Assembly (NCBI GenBank): GCA_964577175.1
Contig: CAZNYC010000080.1
Location: forward strand, 1 to 18,562
Direction: 5' to 3'
DNA from: BS750m-G62 sp964577175
Lineage (GTDB): Bacteria; Planctomycetota; Phycisphaerae; FEN-1346
Length of the DNA stretch: 18,562 bases
Shown here: positions 7,735 through 16,319 of the stretch, piece by piece
Layout of the letters: every line of letters begins with the position of its first letter
Numbering within the stretch: position 1 is the stretch's first letter
The notes under the pieces: generated by a model
The model's database searches: none
What the model saw: only the letters and a program-made list of their open reading frames with translations
Told to the model about the DNA's origin: nothing
Made by a program: the position numbers and the translations under genes

Positions 7735-10700
7735 GGTTTTCCCCGTTCCTTCCCAGTAGATTCGCCAAGCCAAATCCGCTTGACTTCCTCCACGCACGCA
7801 TCCATGTCCTCTCGCAACTCGTATACCCAGAAGCGAAGAATCTTCCAGCCGTTCGCGACCAGCACCAGGTCGCGCTCCAAGTCCTCGATCTTTCTCCGGC
7901 CGGACGCATCCCGATGGTATGCTTCCCCGTCGACTTCTACGTCCAGTTTGAGGCCGTCACGGACGAGGGCAAAATCCAGGTATCGGCCACAGGCCGGGTA
8001 CTGCTGCTCAAACGGGAGGTCTGCCTCGCGGAGGGCCTCAGCCAAACGCGGTTCCCACACGGGACCGATGAGGTCGCTCCGCGTCACCTCTTCCGTCCTC
8101 TGGTTCTGTTCCTGAACGGCGCGCCAGAGCGCCTCTACGTGCGAAATCCCACACGCCTTGGCCCACTCCTCATCTCCGAATACGTGCAGCGCTGCCCTCG
8201 CCCGGCTCACCGCTACGTTGAATCGGTTGGGGCTCGTCGAGAGAAACCATTTCGCGCCCCTGGGCATTTCGGGGCCGCCCACAAGGCTCAGGAGCATCAC
8301 GTCCCGTTCGTCCCCCTGGTACCCGTCCGCCGGTTCAACCAGGAACCGCCAACCTTGCGGCAACTGACCCGAGAGTTCTCTTTCCACCCGATCTTGTATG
8401 CGATTCTTCTGGGCCTTGAAAAGCGTCACAACGCCAACCGTCCCGGAAAACCTGTCTTCCAAGAGCCGCCGCAGTTCCTCGAGGATAGCTTCGATTTGTC
8501 GTTGGCTTACATGCCCGCTGCCGGAAACCTGCTCTGCGTCGGCGGGAACGTGCGTCCACCGCAGGCCGCCGCGGTGCGCATCGAATCCCGGGGGCACGCT
8601 GAGTGCCTCCGTTTGCGTCATGATGCGCAGGGTGTCGGTGTAGAAGGCGTTGTTGCAGTACCCGGCAATGAGCGGGTGACTTCTGTGGTGATCCAGCAGC
8701 CGGACGCGGTGCTCGCCGGGCACAGCGGCTGAGCCGTCCACCAGCCGCAGGAACGAGTTGTTCGAGTACGTGTATCGTTCCCATCGCGTTTCGTTCAGGC
8801 CGAAACGGCGGCGCAAACGGGACTCCGTATCTCGCTTCAACGTCGAGACGTGCTTCAGCTGCATCGGGTCGCCGACGACCATTGCCCTGCGCGCCCGGTA
8901 AAGCAGCGGGACCACGGAAGCAATGTCACACTGCGTTGCCTCGTCGATGATCAGCAGGTCGAACCCGCCGGGCACGCTGGGCAGATATCGGGCCCGCAGG
9001 TTGGTGGTCGCCCATGCCGGCATGTACTTCAAGAGGATGCTATGTGCCTGCCTCACCGCCTTCCGGAACTCCTTGGACTGGTCCGTCTCCAGACGCCCGT
9101 AGTTCTCCAAGCCGGCCCTCACTTCCGCGAGTTTCTGCCGGTCCTCCCCCTCCAACTTCGAGGACGCCACCCACGTCCTCTGCCTGAGACATGCCTGCGT
9201 TTCCTCGGGGATTCGGGCAATGAGTTCCTCGAACCGCTCGTAGCACTGGGCCAGTTTCGGCATGCTGCCGAGCGTGCGGTGAAGTCCGGCGATCCGGCCC
9301 GCCGTTTCGCGCGCCAGCGCCAAGGTTTTCCAGCGATGGAGCCTCTCTGCGAGTTCCCTTGTGTTTTCGGTTCCCGGTTCCGCACGGGCTCCAAAAACCG
9401 CCGCGAACGCTTCCGCATATTGGCCGTCAACCTCACGGGCTTGCGGCAGCACCTTGCGCAATCGCCACCACCTGACCAGTCGAGCCAGGAATCGAAGCAG
9501 CCAGTTCGGTTCGTCGCCTGTCCTGTCGTCCAACACCCGGAGGAGGCTGTCAATCTCCTCAGATCCCGGCAGGGCTTTCGGCTCCCAGACCAGGGACTCG
9601 CATTCCTCCGGAAACTCCCGGAGCAGGTCGCCCAGATCCTGTTCTGCCGTCTCCATCTCCGCGTGAAGATCGTGGATGCGGCTCACGCGGTCACGATTGT
9701 CGGCAAACTGTTGTAGGAGCCGCGTCAGCCGCTCCAGGCCAGCCGTGAATTCCGCTTCTGCCGCGTCCGGCGCCGGCTGGTCGAACAGGGTCTCCAGCAT
9801 CCTGGCTAGAGGGTCAGCGCCTGTATCGCCGGGCGGGTGGCTCATGCGAACCATGGCCATGTTCGGCTCCGTGACGGCATTCAGCCGAGGGACCACAGCC
9901 TCCAGCGCCTGATGGTTGCGGCTTGAAAACAGAACGGACTTGCCCTGAATGACGGCGTCGGCCACCGTCGCTGCGACGACCCGCGACTTCCCCGTACCCG
10001 GCGGGCCGATCACCAGCGAGCACGGCGCTTCCCGAGCAACCTCGCACGCGTGGCGTTGATTGTCATTGAGGTGATGCAGCTCCGCGACGCGCTCACTCTC
10101 TGCCGCCGTGTCTTCCTCTGTCTCTGGCTCTTGCGCTTCTGCGGGCTGCTTGGGAGGTTCGTGCGGGAACAGGACCGTCAGCGCCGACTTGTCCAGTTCC
10201 TCGTCCTCCGTTTCCCTCGCAAGGTGCAGGAGTTCCTGGTAGAGCCCCTCCGTGTACTTCAGGCCTTGCTGGGACATCAGCACGGCCCGATTGTAGATGC
10301 CCGATATCTCCACCGACTCGAGCGCGGGCTCGGCTTGCAGCCGCTTCAGGTCGGCGGGCTCCTGCCACAGGTTCCGGTAGTGCCGCCACAGGCCCGACAC
10401 GAGTTCGTCGAAACCGGGCGAACACGCTTCGCTTGCCTCCTGTTCGTCGTATTTGTCGGAGACCTCCACACCGCACAGTTCGAGGAAGGCATTGCGGTCG
10501 TCATGCCTCGGCCAGCGGCGCTGCAGCCAGCCATGGTTGATCTCGACAGGGCTGACGGCATTGAGGTGCAGCATCCCGTCTTCCATCAGGTGATCCACTT
10601 GGACCACAAAGATCGGCGACACAAACCGGACCTGTTCGCCGCTCTTGGAGTCCCGCCAGATGAACAGGTCGACCGGCAACCCGACGAACAGCCGAGGTGT

Positions 10701-11273
10701 CCGACGGCGGTGCTTGAGCCGGCGAACGAAATCGCCCCAGTCTTTCGGCGGTTGAAGGGCCAGTTGGCCGCCGGCCGAGATTCCCCGCCAGTCGTACTCC
10801 CCGCGGAGGCTGATGAACTTCGAGCCCTCGTCCTCGGCGTACGCCTTCACGTCGGCCCGGCTTTCGAGGCGGATACACTCGGCATAGTACAGGCAGAGGT
10901 TGCGGAAATCCTTCCACCGCGAGGCGCCGGTGTAACGGGAAAGCGACGATTCGGTGGACGGAGTATCGGCACGGCCCCGCCCGGGAGCCCTCTGGTCAGC
11001 AGCCCCGAGTGCTTCCTCCGGTAGTCGTCCTGCGCCGCCTGCAGGGTCCACCACGGGGGCGTTGGCATACCAACGGGTGCCGCCGCGCAGCGTCACCTTT
11101 CCGTCCTTCTGGAGCCCAAGCAACGTCTTCTGGACGACGTACGCGGGAGCGCCTGCCTTTCGCCCAAGACGCCTCGCCGTCATGCCTCGGGGGGAGCGGC
11201 TCAACGTGCGCAGAATCCTCCCGCGAAGGTCATCGGACCCGCCATCGGGTTGTCGGCTGTCTTCTCTGATCAT
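7731..11273 (-). CDS. SF1 (UPF1/DNA2-like) helicase with C-terminal Vsr/DUF559-like nuclease
   Basis: The 1180-residue protein begins with a likely winged helix (15-70), then a domain of unknown type (115-345). An SF1 helicase core follows: Walker A GPPGTGKS (423-430), a long helical insertion (about 500-760), Walker B IIDEAT (775-780), GDPMQLKH (801-808), DHHRSHP (861-867), GYQGDE (984-989) and RFNVAVSRAR (1017-1026). The C-terminus (1065-1170) looks like a Vsr/DUF559 PD-(D/E)xK nuclease, with YLDFAL at 1098-1103, DVEVDGEAYH at 1111-1120 and GWKILRFW further on. The motor and all helicase motifs look intact, so it should unwind DNA or RNA and cut it. Similar SF1-Vsr proteins occur in CoCoNuT-like loci. 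It overlaps the coiled-coil gene by four bases. No strong Shine-Dalgarno precedes ATG at 11273, and the true start could differ. The fold call is strong; the substrate is unknown. Confidence 0.9.
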   Translation of the reverse strand: MIREDSRQPDGGSDDLRGRILRTLSRSPRGMTARRLGRKAGAPAYVVQKTLLGLQKDGKVTLRGGTRWYANAPVVDPAGGAGRLPEEALGAADQRAPGRGRADTPSTESSLSRYTGASRWKDFRNLCLYYAECIRLESRADVKAYAEDEGSKFISLRGEYDWRGISAGGQLALQPPKDWGDFVRRLKHRRRTPRLFVGLPVDLFIWRDSKSGEQVRFVSPIFVVQVDHLMEDGMLHLNAVSPVEINHGWLQRRWPRHDDRNAFLELCGVEVSDKYDEQEASEACSPGFDELVSGLWRHYRNLWQEPADLKRLQAEPALESVEISGIYNRAVLMSQQGLKYTEGLYQELLHLARETEDEELDKSALTVLFPHEPPKQPAEAQEPETEEDTAAESERVAELHHLNDNQRHACEVAREAPCSLVIGPPGTGKSRVVAATVADAVIQGKSVLFSSRNHQALEAVVPRLNAVTEPNMAMVRMSHPPGDTGADPLARMLETLFDQPAPDAAEAEFTAGLERLTRLLQQFADNRDRVSRIHDLHAEMETAEQDLGDLLREFPEECESLVWEPKALPGSEEIDSLLRVLDDRTGDEPNWLLRFLARLVRWWRLRKVLPQAREVDGQYAEAFAAVFGARAEPGTENTRELAERLHRWKTLALARETAGRIAGLHRTLGSMPKLAQCYERFEELIARIPEETQACLRQRTWVASSKLEGEDRQKLAEVRAGLENYGRLETDQSKEFRKAVRQAHSILLKYMPAWATTNLRARYLPSVPGGFDLLIIDEATQCDIASVVPLLYRARRAMVVGDPMQLKHVSTLKRDTESRLRRRFGLNETRWERYTYSNNSFLRLVDGSAAVPGEHRVRLLDHHRSHPLIAGYCNNAFYTDTLRIMTQTEALSVPPGFDAHRGGLRWTHVPADAEQVSGSGHVSQRQIEAILEELRRLLEDRFSGTVGVVTLFKAQKNRIQDRVERELSGQLPQGWRFLVEPADGYQGDERDVMLLSLVGGPEMPRGAKWFLSTSPNRFNVAVSRARAALHVFGDEEWAKACGISHVEALWRAVQEQNQRTEEVTRSDLIGPVWEPRLAEALREADLPFEQQYPACGRYLDFALVRDGLKLDVEVDGEAYHRDASGRRKIEDLERDLVLVANGWKILRFWVYELREDMDACVEEVKRIWLGESTGKERGKP

Positions 11274-11453
11274 CGTTTACCAGGGCTTGCCACGCCGACC
11301 AACTACATCATGTAACTTGACACCATCGACGGCCTTCTGGGTGATGCGAGTCAATCGTAGAAAGCGATGCTCCCCAGGCCCAATCGTAAACGGGCCAACT
11401 CACCGCACACCTAGCAGCGAGCGGAAGGCGATGTGGGCTTCGAGCACCGTGTA
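11274..11453 (-). other. 180-base junction between the two modules, holding an in-frame remnant
   Basis: The gap between the PLD-SNF2 stop and the SF1 start stays in the helicase frame for 58 codons. They are interrupted only by one internal TGA (11400-11402) before TAA at 11277-11279, three bases before the SF1 ATG. The first 16 codons after the helicase stop keep its G/C-ending codon style. The second part reads as plausible protein (GPFTIGPGEHRFLRLTRI). This could be a decayed C-terminal extension or a remnant of a small gene. Chance is possible, as 40 open codons are not rare in GC-rich DNA. No convincing terminator is seen. Confidence 0.35.
11304..11314. promoter_or_regulatory. Odd palindrome TACATcATGTA upstream of the SF1 helicase gene
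   Basis: Perfect 5-base arms around one central base lie 31 bases before the SF1 start. The 8-base direct repeat CAATCGTA also occurs at 11352-11359 and 11381-11388, 29 bases apart. These could be regulator half-sites for the downstream module. A TTGACT on the minus strand nearby has no convincing -10 partner. All of this is weak. Confidence 0.2.
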
Positions 11454-14400
11454 TCAACCATTCGTCACCACCTCGAAGCAAATCAGGCGCAGCTCATCGC
11501 GTGTAATTCCGGCCGGCCCGGTCGTTGGCTTCTCATCGCTCTCGGCGGGTTCGCCGTCATACTCTTCGCGAAGCGACATGATTCTTTGAAGGAGTTGCTG
11601 GATGTCACCGTCTTCCTGGAACTGGCCGTACGCCGAGCGGACGGCCTTGACCTGTACCCCCATCATGGGCTGGTTCAAGAAGCGGATGGCGTCAAGCGCA
11701 ACACGCCGGTCAACGTCCGGGTGGTTGATGTATCCCTGGATGGCCGTCGCCACAGTCTGCTGCACCGGATCAACCGTTCGCGGGGCGGCCTCCAGTGCCT
11801 GCTGCTCCTGAAAGGTCTTGATGATGGCCTCTATTGCGCGTTCCTGGAGATCGAAGATCTGACCGGAGATATCGCTGTCGACCACGCGCGGCGTATCCCG
11901 GTCGCAGGCGATCAGGTTGGCAATGAGATAACGGTTGTCCAGAACACACCCGTCCTTCAGGTCCACGAACTTCCAGAAGTGGTGCTTCTGGCCCTCGGCA
12001 GGTTCCGCCTGGAAGTAGAAGAAAGCACCACGTGCCCCCTGCCGGACCAGCCCGGAGTGAATGCCGTCGGGCAGCGAGTCCAGCATTTCCTGGCCGCCCG
12101 CGTCCAGCAGTCCCCGCAACTGTTGGAGCAAGAACTCGCTGCTGGCCAGTTCGGTGAACTCCTCTTCCTCTTCGACGACGGAGCCGTCCTCGTCCCGGAT
12201 ACGGCGCAGGGTGTTGAAGTTCCTCGGGTGGACCGCCTCGCCAAGGACGCTCGCGTCCAGGAAGCCCGCGCTGTCGATGTCCGAAATCTTGCGGCTCAGG
12301 CTTTCGACCAGGCGAAGGAGCCGTTCCAGCCCCTCGTCCGGGAACATGTTCCGAATCCACAGCGTGTCGAAGTCCGTCCCGATCCGGTCGATCCGGCCCG
12401 CTCGCTGGACCATCCGCGTGGGGTTCCAGTGGAGGTCATAGTTGACCAGCTGCCCGCAGTCCTGCAGGTTCTGCCCTTCCGACAGCACGTCCGTGGAGAT
12501 CAGGATGTCGATCTCCTCATCCGTACCGACCCGGTCCTCCCGGCCGTTGGATCGGGGTGCGAACCGCTGGACGGTCCGGGTTCGCTGTCGCGGGCTGGCC
12601 CCGCTGTCCATCCGGCGGATGGTCACGCCGCCCAATTCTTCCCGGAACTGCGTCGCGTCCTCCGCGTCGGGATGACCCAGGTTCCGATACAGATAGCGGG
12701 CCGTGTCCTTGTAATAACTGAAGATCAGGACCTTCTTGCCGCGAAGGTCTGTGCGCAGCAGGTCCTTCAGGCGCTGGAGTTTGGCGTCGTTCTCCGGGTC
12801 GATGTCCTTGATACGCTCCCAGATCGAGGTGAGCACGTCCACGTCGTGCTGGACCGCCTCGTGGAGCCGCCGCAGTTCGTACCGGGAGGTATCGACCGTC
12901 TCCATGCCCTCCAGAATGCGCTGGGCCTCCTCGTTCTCATCCATCTCCTCCGCCACCGAGCGGGGCGTCGCATCGTCCTCCTCGTCTTCGCGTTCGAGAT
13001 ATCGCAGGGCCTTGTGAAAATCACTGCTGCGGAGCAGCCGGCCGTCCAGGATGTAGGATTCGAAGGTCTTCAAGAACGCAAGGGCCCGGCGGATGCTGAT
13101 CCGCAGCGCCTCGATGCTCGACTCAAACCGCTTCAGGTAGCGGCTCTTGAAGATACCCACCAGGGCCTGCTCGCGGCCGGCCTCGAACTCGTCCACCTCC
13201 ACATCCTGCTTCTTGTATGCTTCGAGGTTGTAGGGGGCCAGCGTCAGACTCTCGATGCCCGACACCACCGCGTCGTAGATGCCCTCGTAGGTGGCCTCCA
13301 GGTCGTAGCGCACCGTTCGCAGTTTCCGGTCAGGGAACGTGATCCGCTTGCCGCGGATGGTGGCCTCCGGGTATGCCCGGCGGATGAACGGCCGCGTCCG
13401 CCGGATGACCGCTTCTTCCAGCAGGTTAAAGAGGGCGAACACTTCGTCCCCATCCTGACCACCCCGCGACGCCCGGCGGGCCCGCAAGAAGTACCGGTAC
13501 AGGTCCCCGATGCCGGCCGCTGCGAAGTAACTGCGGTCCCCCATCGTCACGAGGTTCAACTGGTTGTACAGGTCGAACAGGTCGTTGTTGATCGGCGTGG
13601 CCGTCAGCAGAATGACCTTCTTCCGCGCCCCGTCGCGGCCGCGCTTTCCGTTCGCGCCGAGGATGCGCTCGATGCTGGCGTACCGCTGGGCGTTGCGGTT
13701 GCGGAAGTTGTGCGACTCGTCGATCAGGACCACGTCGGCGTCGCCCCACGGCTCCGGCTCGAACTCCTCCCGCCCGAGTTCCTCCTGCGAGAGGATCGTG
13801 GCCGAGATCGTCGCCTCCCGCAGTTCGTGCTCCCACATGTCCCGCAGGCTGGCCGGGCAGATCACCAGCGCCTTCTGCCGCATGTGGTACGCGAAATCCT
13901 CCAGCAGTTTCTTGCCGATCCAGGTCTTCCCCAGGCCGACCGAATCGGCCACCATCACCCCGTTGTAACGCCCCAGGATGCGGCGGGCCTTCTTGACCGC
14001 GTCCTCCTGGAACTCCGCCAGGTCCACGGCCGACCGCGTCGCCGCCGGCACCTCGGTGTCCAGATCGTCGCGGAAGTACTCGTAGAGCGCCTTCATGTAG
14101 ACCTGGTACGGCGTGTATTCCACGCGGCCGAACTTCGACTCATCGAGCAGCCGGACGAGGTCGTCCTTGAAATCCCGCGCATCGTCCCACTGGCGCTCGT
14201 ACCACCGCTCCAGGTCGATGATGGCCCGGGCGCCGACCTCGCTCTTGATGAGTTGCCGGTTCTCGGGCGTGATGCGTTCGCTCGGCCGCGTGTCGGTGAC
14301 CCACTTGACGGACGTGGCCGCCTGCGGGTCGTCCACTTCGCCGGGATCGAGAAGCACCTTGTGCGACAGGTTTAACTCGCGGTTTGACGTGAGGCCCGGC

Positions 14401-14867
14401 ACCGTGAAGTTCGACGAGCCCACGATGGCCAGGACGGGCTGGAAGCGGTCGAAGAGCATCTGGCCGCCCGGCTTGTCGGCGTAGAACAGCCAGCACTTCG
14501 CGTGCAGGAACCCCTTATCGTGGAGCCGGACCCGAACGGCATCGCGCCGGAGGTAGGCAATGAGGTCCTCGACGGTGCGGAGCGTCTCTTCGTCGAACGG
14601 TGCCGCCTCCAGGTCGCGGCGGATCAGCCCTTTGACCACGTCCGGGTCCGGCCGCAGGCCCACCTGTTCGCCGGTCGTCGGCTCGGCCCCCAGGAGCAGC
14701 CGCATGCTGCCGAGATGCTCAAGACCCGCGCGCACGAGGCCGTAACCGCCCACCGTGAAGTACGCCGTCGCCACGTCCAGCGACCGCTCGCCGTGCCGGC
14801 CGAGGATGGAACTCAGCACGTCGGCAAGGCGGTGTTCCTGGTTGTCGATGACATAGGGGATTCGCAT
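11454..14867 (-). CDS. PLD-like nuclease fused to SNF2-family helicase
   Basis: The 1137-residue protein starts with a PLD-like domain (1-240) carrying LHAKCW (H122, K124) and GSSNFT (150-155). The Asp of the full HxKxxxxD motif is replaced by tyrosine, a variant I take as tolerated since H, K and the SSN segment remain. The SNF2 motor follows: DSVGLGKT (308-315), LIDESHNF (381-388), LLTATPIN (420-427), then in the C-terminal half KVLIFSYYKDT, STDVLSEGQNLQ and QRAGRIDRIG. Such proteins are typical of restriction-like defence operons, where the motor translocates on duplex DNA, and a methylase is encoded upstream here. ATG at 14867 opens the conserved-looking sequence MRIPYVIDNQEHRLADVL, 22 bases after the ATPase stop. 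Third codon positions are strongly G/C. Type III-like or DISARM-DrmD-like descriptions are possible, but no DrmA or DrmB partner is present. Confidence 0.9.
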   Translation of the reverse strand: MRIPYVIDNQEHRLADVLSSILGRHGERSLDVATAYFTVGGYGLVRAGLEHLGSMRLLLGAEPTTGEQVGLRPDPDVVKGLIRRDLEAAPFDEETLRTVEDLIAYLRRDAVRVRLHDKGFLHAKCWLFYADKPGGQMLFDRFQPVLAIVGSSNFTVPGLTSNRELNLSHKVLLDPGEVDDPQAATSVKWVTDTRPSERITPENRQLIKSEVGARAIIDLERWYERQWDDARDFKDDLVRLLDESKFGRVEYTPYQVYMKALYEYFRDDLDTEVPAATRSAVDLAEFQEDAVKKARRILGRYNGVMVADSVGLGKTWIGKKLLEDFAYHMRQKALVICPASLRDMWEHELREATISATILSQEELGREEFEPEPWGDADVVLIDESHNFRNRNAQRYASIERILGANGKRGRDGARKKVILLTATPINNDLFDLYNQLNLVTMGDRSYFAAAGIGDLYRYFLRARRASRGGQDGDEVFALFNLLEEAVIRRTRPFIRRAYPEATIRGKRITFPDRKLRTVRYDLEATYEGIYDAVVSGIESLTLAPYNLEAYKKQDVEVDEFEAGREQALVGIFKSRYLKRFESSIEALRISIRRALAFLKTFESYILDGRLLRSSDFHKALRYLEREDEEDDATPRSVAEEMDENEEAQRILEGMETVDTSRYELRRLHEAVQHDVDVLTSIWERIKDIDPENDAKLQRLKDLLRTDLRGKKVLIFSYYKDTARYLYRNLGHPDAEDATQFREELGGVTIRRMDSGASPRQRTRTVQRFAPRSNGREDRVGTDEEIDILISTDVLSEGQNLQDCGQLVNYDLHWNPTRMVQRAGRIDRIGTDFDTLWIRNMFPDEGLERLLRLVESLSRKISDIDSAGFLDASVLGEAVHPRNFNTLRRIRDEDGSVVEEEEEFTELASSEFLLQQLRGLLDAGGQEMLDSLPDGIHSGLVRQGARGAFFYFQAEPAEGQKHHFWKFVDLKDGCVLDNRYLIANLIACDRDTPRVVDSDISGQIFDLQERAIEAIIKTFQEQQALEAAPRTVDPVQQTVATAIQGYINHPDVDRRVALDAIRFLNQPMMGVQVKAVRSAYGQFQEDGDIQQLLQRIMSLREEYDGEPAESDEKPTTGPAGITRDELRLICFEVVTNG

Positions 14868-14889
14868 TGCGCCACGCTGCTGCGTTAGA

Positions 14890-16203
14890 TTACTTGAGGT
14901 CCCCTCCCAACAGCCACGCGCCGGCCGGATGGACGGTCACGGACGGCGGCCAGTCGGCTCCGACGGGCACGTCGAGCCCGACAAGGTGCAATGTTGCCCG
15001 AGGATGTTCGCTGCTGGCCTCCAGAAGTGCCCGCACCTCGCGGTCGCGTGCTTCGGGGGTCGTCAGATCGGCACACACCTGGATTAACCCCTGCCTGCCC
15101 TGCGGGTAGCGGGCCAGGAAGTCCACCTCCAAGCCGCCGGCCGTTCGCACATACGCAACGTCGGCACCGCGGCGTTCCAATTCGAGCATCACGCACGTCT
15201 CCAGAGCGTGGCCGAGATTGGCCCGCCCTGAGGCGTCAAACACCGGTATCAGCCCCGGATCCACCGGGTACACCTTTCGCGGGTTCACCATCCTTCGGCG
15301 CTCGGACCCGCCGGCGATGAACAGCGTGCGGATCAGAAAGGCGTCCTGGAGGTATCCCAGGTAGTCGTGCAGTGTCTCCTTCGACACGTGTAGCCCCTGC
15401 GACCGCAGGTCACCGTAGAACTTGTTCACGCTGAATGTCCCGGCGGCGTTGCCCAACAGGTGCCGCGTCATCCAACGCAGCGCCACCGGCTGCGACACGT
15501 CGTACCGCTCCACCACGTCGCGCAGCAGAACCACGTCCACGTAACCGCCGAGCAAGTCGAAGCGGTCCCGCTCGGCCACATCCAATGCCTCGGGGAACCC
15601 GCCGCGGGCCAGGTACTCCCGCAAGTCCTTCTCGACCGCCGAGCGCGCAGCCTTCGTCAGGCGGTCGGGCGGACCCTCAGGTTCGCGCCCGAAGTGCCGC
15701 AAGTACTCCCGGAAACTGAACGGATGCACCAGGGCCTCCATCGCCCGCCCGCGCATGCTGCTGGCCACCTCGCGCGACAACAGCCGCGCCGACGATCCGG
15801 AAAGGAACAACTCGACGCGCTCCGTGTCCAGAATGCGGCGAACGAACGCTTCCCACCCCGGCACCACCTGGATTTCGTCCAGGAAGAGCACGGCTCGCTG
15901 CGCATCGCGCCGCTCGGGGTGCAGACGGTAATACGCCTCAACCATCAGGTGCAGGTCTGCGGCAGTCAAGTCGGCCAGGCGCTCGTCCTCGAAGCCGAAG
16001 TAGAGAAGCCCCTCCCGCGGGACACCCGCTGCCAGACGGTCGCTGAGCACCTGCCACAGAAACGTCGTCTTACCCGTGCGGCGCATCCCGATGACGGCTA
16101 TGGCTTTGCCGGCAACCTCGGGGACCCGCACGTCGCGGCGTGTAAGCGGGGGCGGCGCCATGGCCAAGCCGTCCACGACCTTCTGCCTGATGATTTCGCG
16201 CAT
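14890..16203 (-). CDS. AAA_14/DUF4143 ATP-binding protein
   Basis: The 437-residue protein is a P-loop ATPase of the AAA_14 plus DUF4143 type. Walker A is GMRRTGKTT (39-47), Walker B VLFLDEIQ (105-112) and sensor 1 LFLSGSSA (132-139); the FSFREYLRHF segment follows at 162-171. The C-terminal DUF4143 part has LELERRG, GGLEVDFLARY and LIQVC, a spacing like a PD-(D/E)xK nuclease fold. Members are widespread, often lie in mobile or variable regions, and their function is poorly known. Translation is set by GAGGAGG four bases before ATG at 16203. The gene has its own leader with repeats and is the only one here with a 140-base upstream gap, so it may be a separately regulated insertion between the methylase/zinc-ribbon pair and the PLD-SNF2 gene. 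Family call is firm; link to the defence systems is unproven. Confidence 0.9.
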   Translation of the reverse strand: MREIIRQKVVDGLAMAPPPLTRRDVRVPEVAGKAIAVIGMRRTGKTTFLWQVLSDRLAAGVPREGLLYFGFEDERLADLTAADLHLMVEAYYRLHPERRDAQRAVLFLDEIQVVPGWEAFVRRILDTERVELFLSGSSARLLSREVASSMRGRAMEALVHPFSFREYLRHFGREPEGPPDRLTKAARSAVEKDLREYLARGGFPEALDVAERDRFDLLGGYVDVVLLRDVVERYDVSQPVALRWMTRHLLGNAAGTFSVNKFYGDLRSQGLHVSKETLHDYLGYLQDAFLIRTLFIAGGSERRRMVNPRKVYPVDPGLIPVFDASGRANLGHALETCVMLELERRGADVAYVRTAGGLEVDFLARYPQGRQGLIQVCADLTTPEARDREVRALLEASSEHPRATLHLVGLDVPVGADWPPSVTVHPAGAWLLGGDLK

Positions 16204-16243
16204 TTGTCCTCCTCAGGCGGACAAGTTGCCGGCTATTTGTCCG
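16202..16243. promoter_or_regulatory. Operator-like repeats at the start of the DUF4143 ATPase gene
   Basis: ATTTGTCC occurs at 16202-16209, covering part of the start codon and ribosome binding site, and again at 16235-16242, 33 bases apart. Between them CGGACAA (16218-16224) forms a perfect 7-base inverted repeat with TTGTCCG (16237-16243) across a 12-base spacer. Three copies of one core in two orientations over the start region suggest autoregulation by a repressor or by RNA structure. A weak -35-like TTGCCA lies upstream on the minus strand. Confidence 0.45.
16208..16215 (-). promoter_or_regulatory. Strong ribosome binding site of the DUF4143 ATPase gene
   Basis: TGAGGAGG on the minus strand lies four bases before ATG at 16203, a near-perfect anti-16S match at short spacing. 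It abuts the ATTTGTCC repeat, so a protein bound there would block initiation. Confidence 0.6.
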
Positions 16244-16264
16244 TCTGGCAAGGATAAAGTTCCG

Positions 16265-16283
16265 CCTCCGGTCTGTCCGGAGG
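16265..16283. terminator. GC hairpin between the DUF2321 and ATPase genes
   Basis: CCTCCGG (16265-16271) pairs perfectly with CCGGAGG (16277-16283) over a five-base loop, 60 bases past the end of the zinc-ribbon gene. No U-run follows on the minus strand (the next bases are CGGAACTTTATCC), so it is not a classic intrinsic terminator. It may act as a weak terminator, an RNA-stability element or part of the ATPase leader. Confidence 0.3.
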
Positions 16284-16292
16284 ATACCCCAC

Positions 16293-16319
16293 CTCCGTAC
16301 CCGCTCCGTACCCGCTCCG
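16293..16319. repeat. 11-base tandem repeat, about 2.5 copies
   Basis: CTCCGTACCCG is repeated at 16293-16303 and 16304-16314, followed by a partial CTCCG. It sits just past the stop of the zinc-ribbon gene. Its function is unknown; it is probably slippage-prone spacer. Confidence 0.6.

Noticed and set aside
7735..7797. Upstream ATG for the coiled-coil gene at 7797
   Set aside because: It overlaps the SF1 gene by over 60 bases; the ATG at 7734 forms a classic ATGA overlap.
7647..8732. 361-codon plus-strand frame
   Set aside because: It is antisense to the C-terminal half of the SF1 helicase gene, where helicase and nuclease motifs are clear.
11377..11396. GGCCC/GGGCC inverted repeat as a terminator
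   Set aside because: Arms are only five bases, the loop is ten bases and no U-run follows.
11433..14375. 980-codon open frame on the plus strand
   Set aside because: It is antisense to the PLD-SNF2 helicase, which has every expected motif. Its product is a low-information V/L/R/Q-rich sequence, as expected for a shadow of G/C-ending codons.
15460..16257. 265-codon plus-strand frame
   Set aside because: It is antisense to the DUF4143 ATPase gene and shows no family features.
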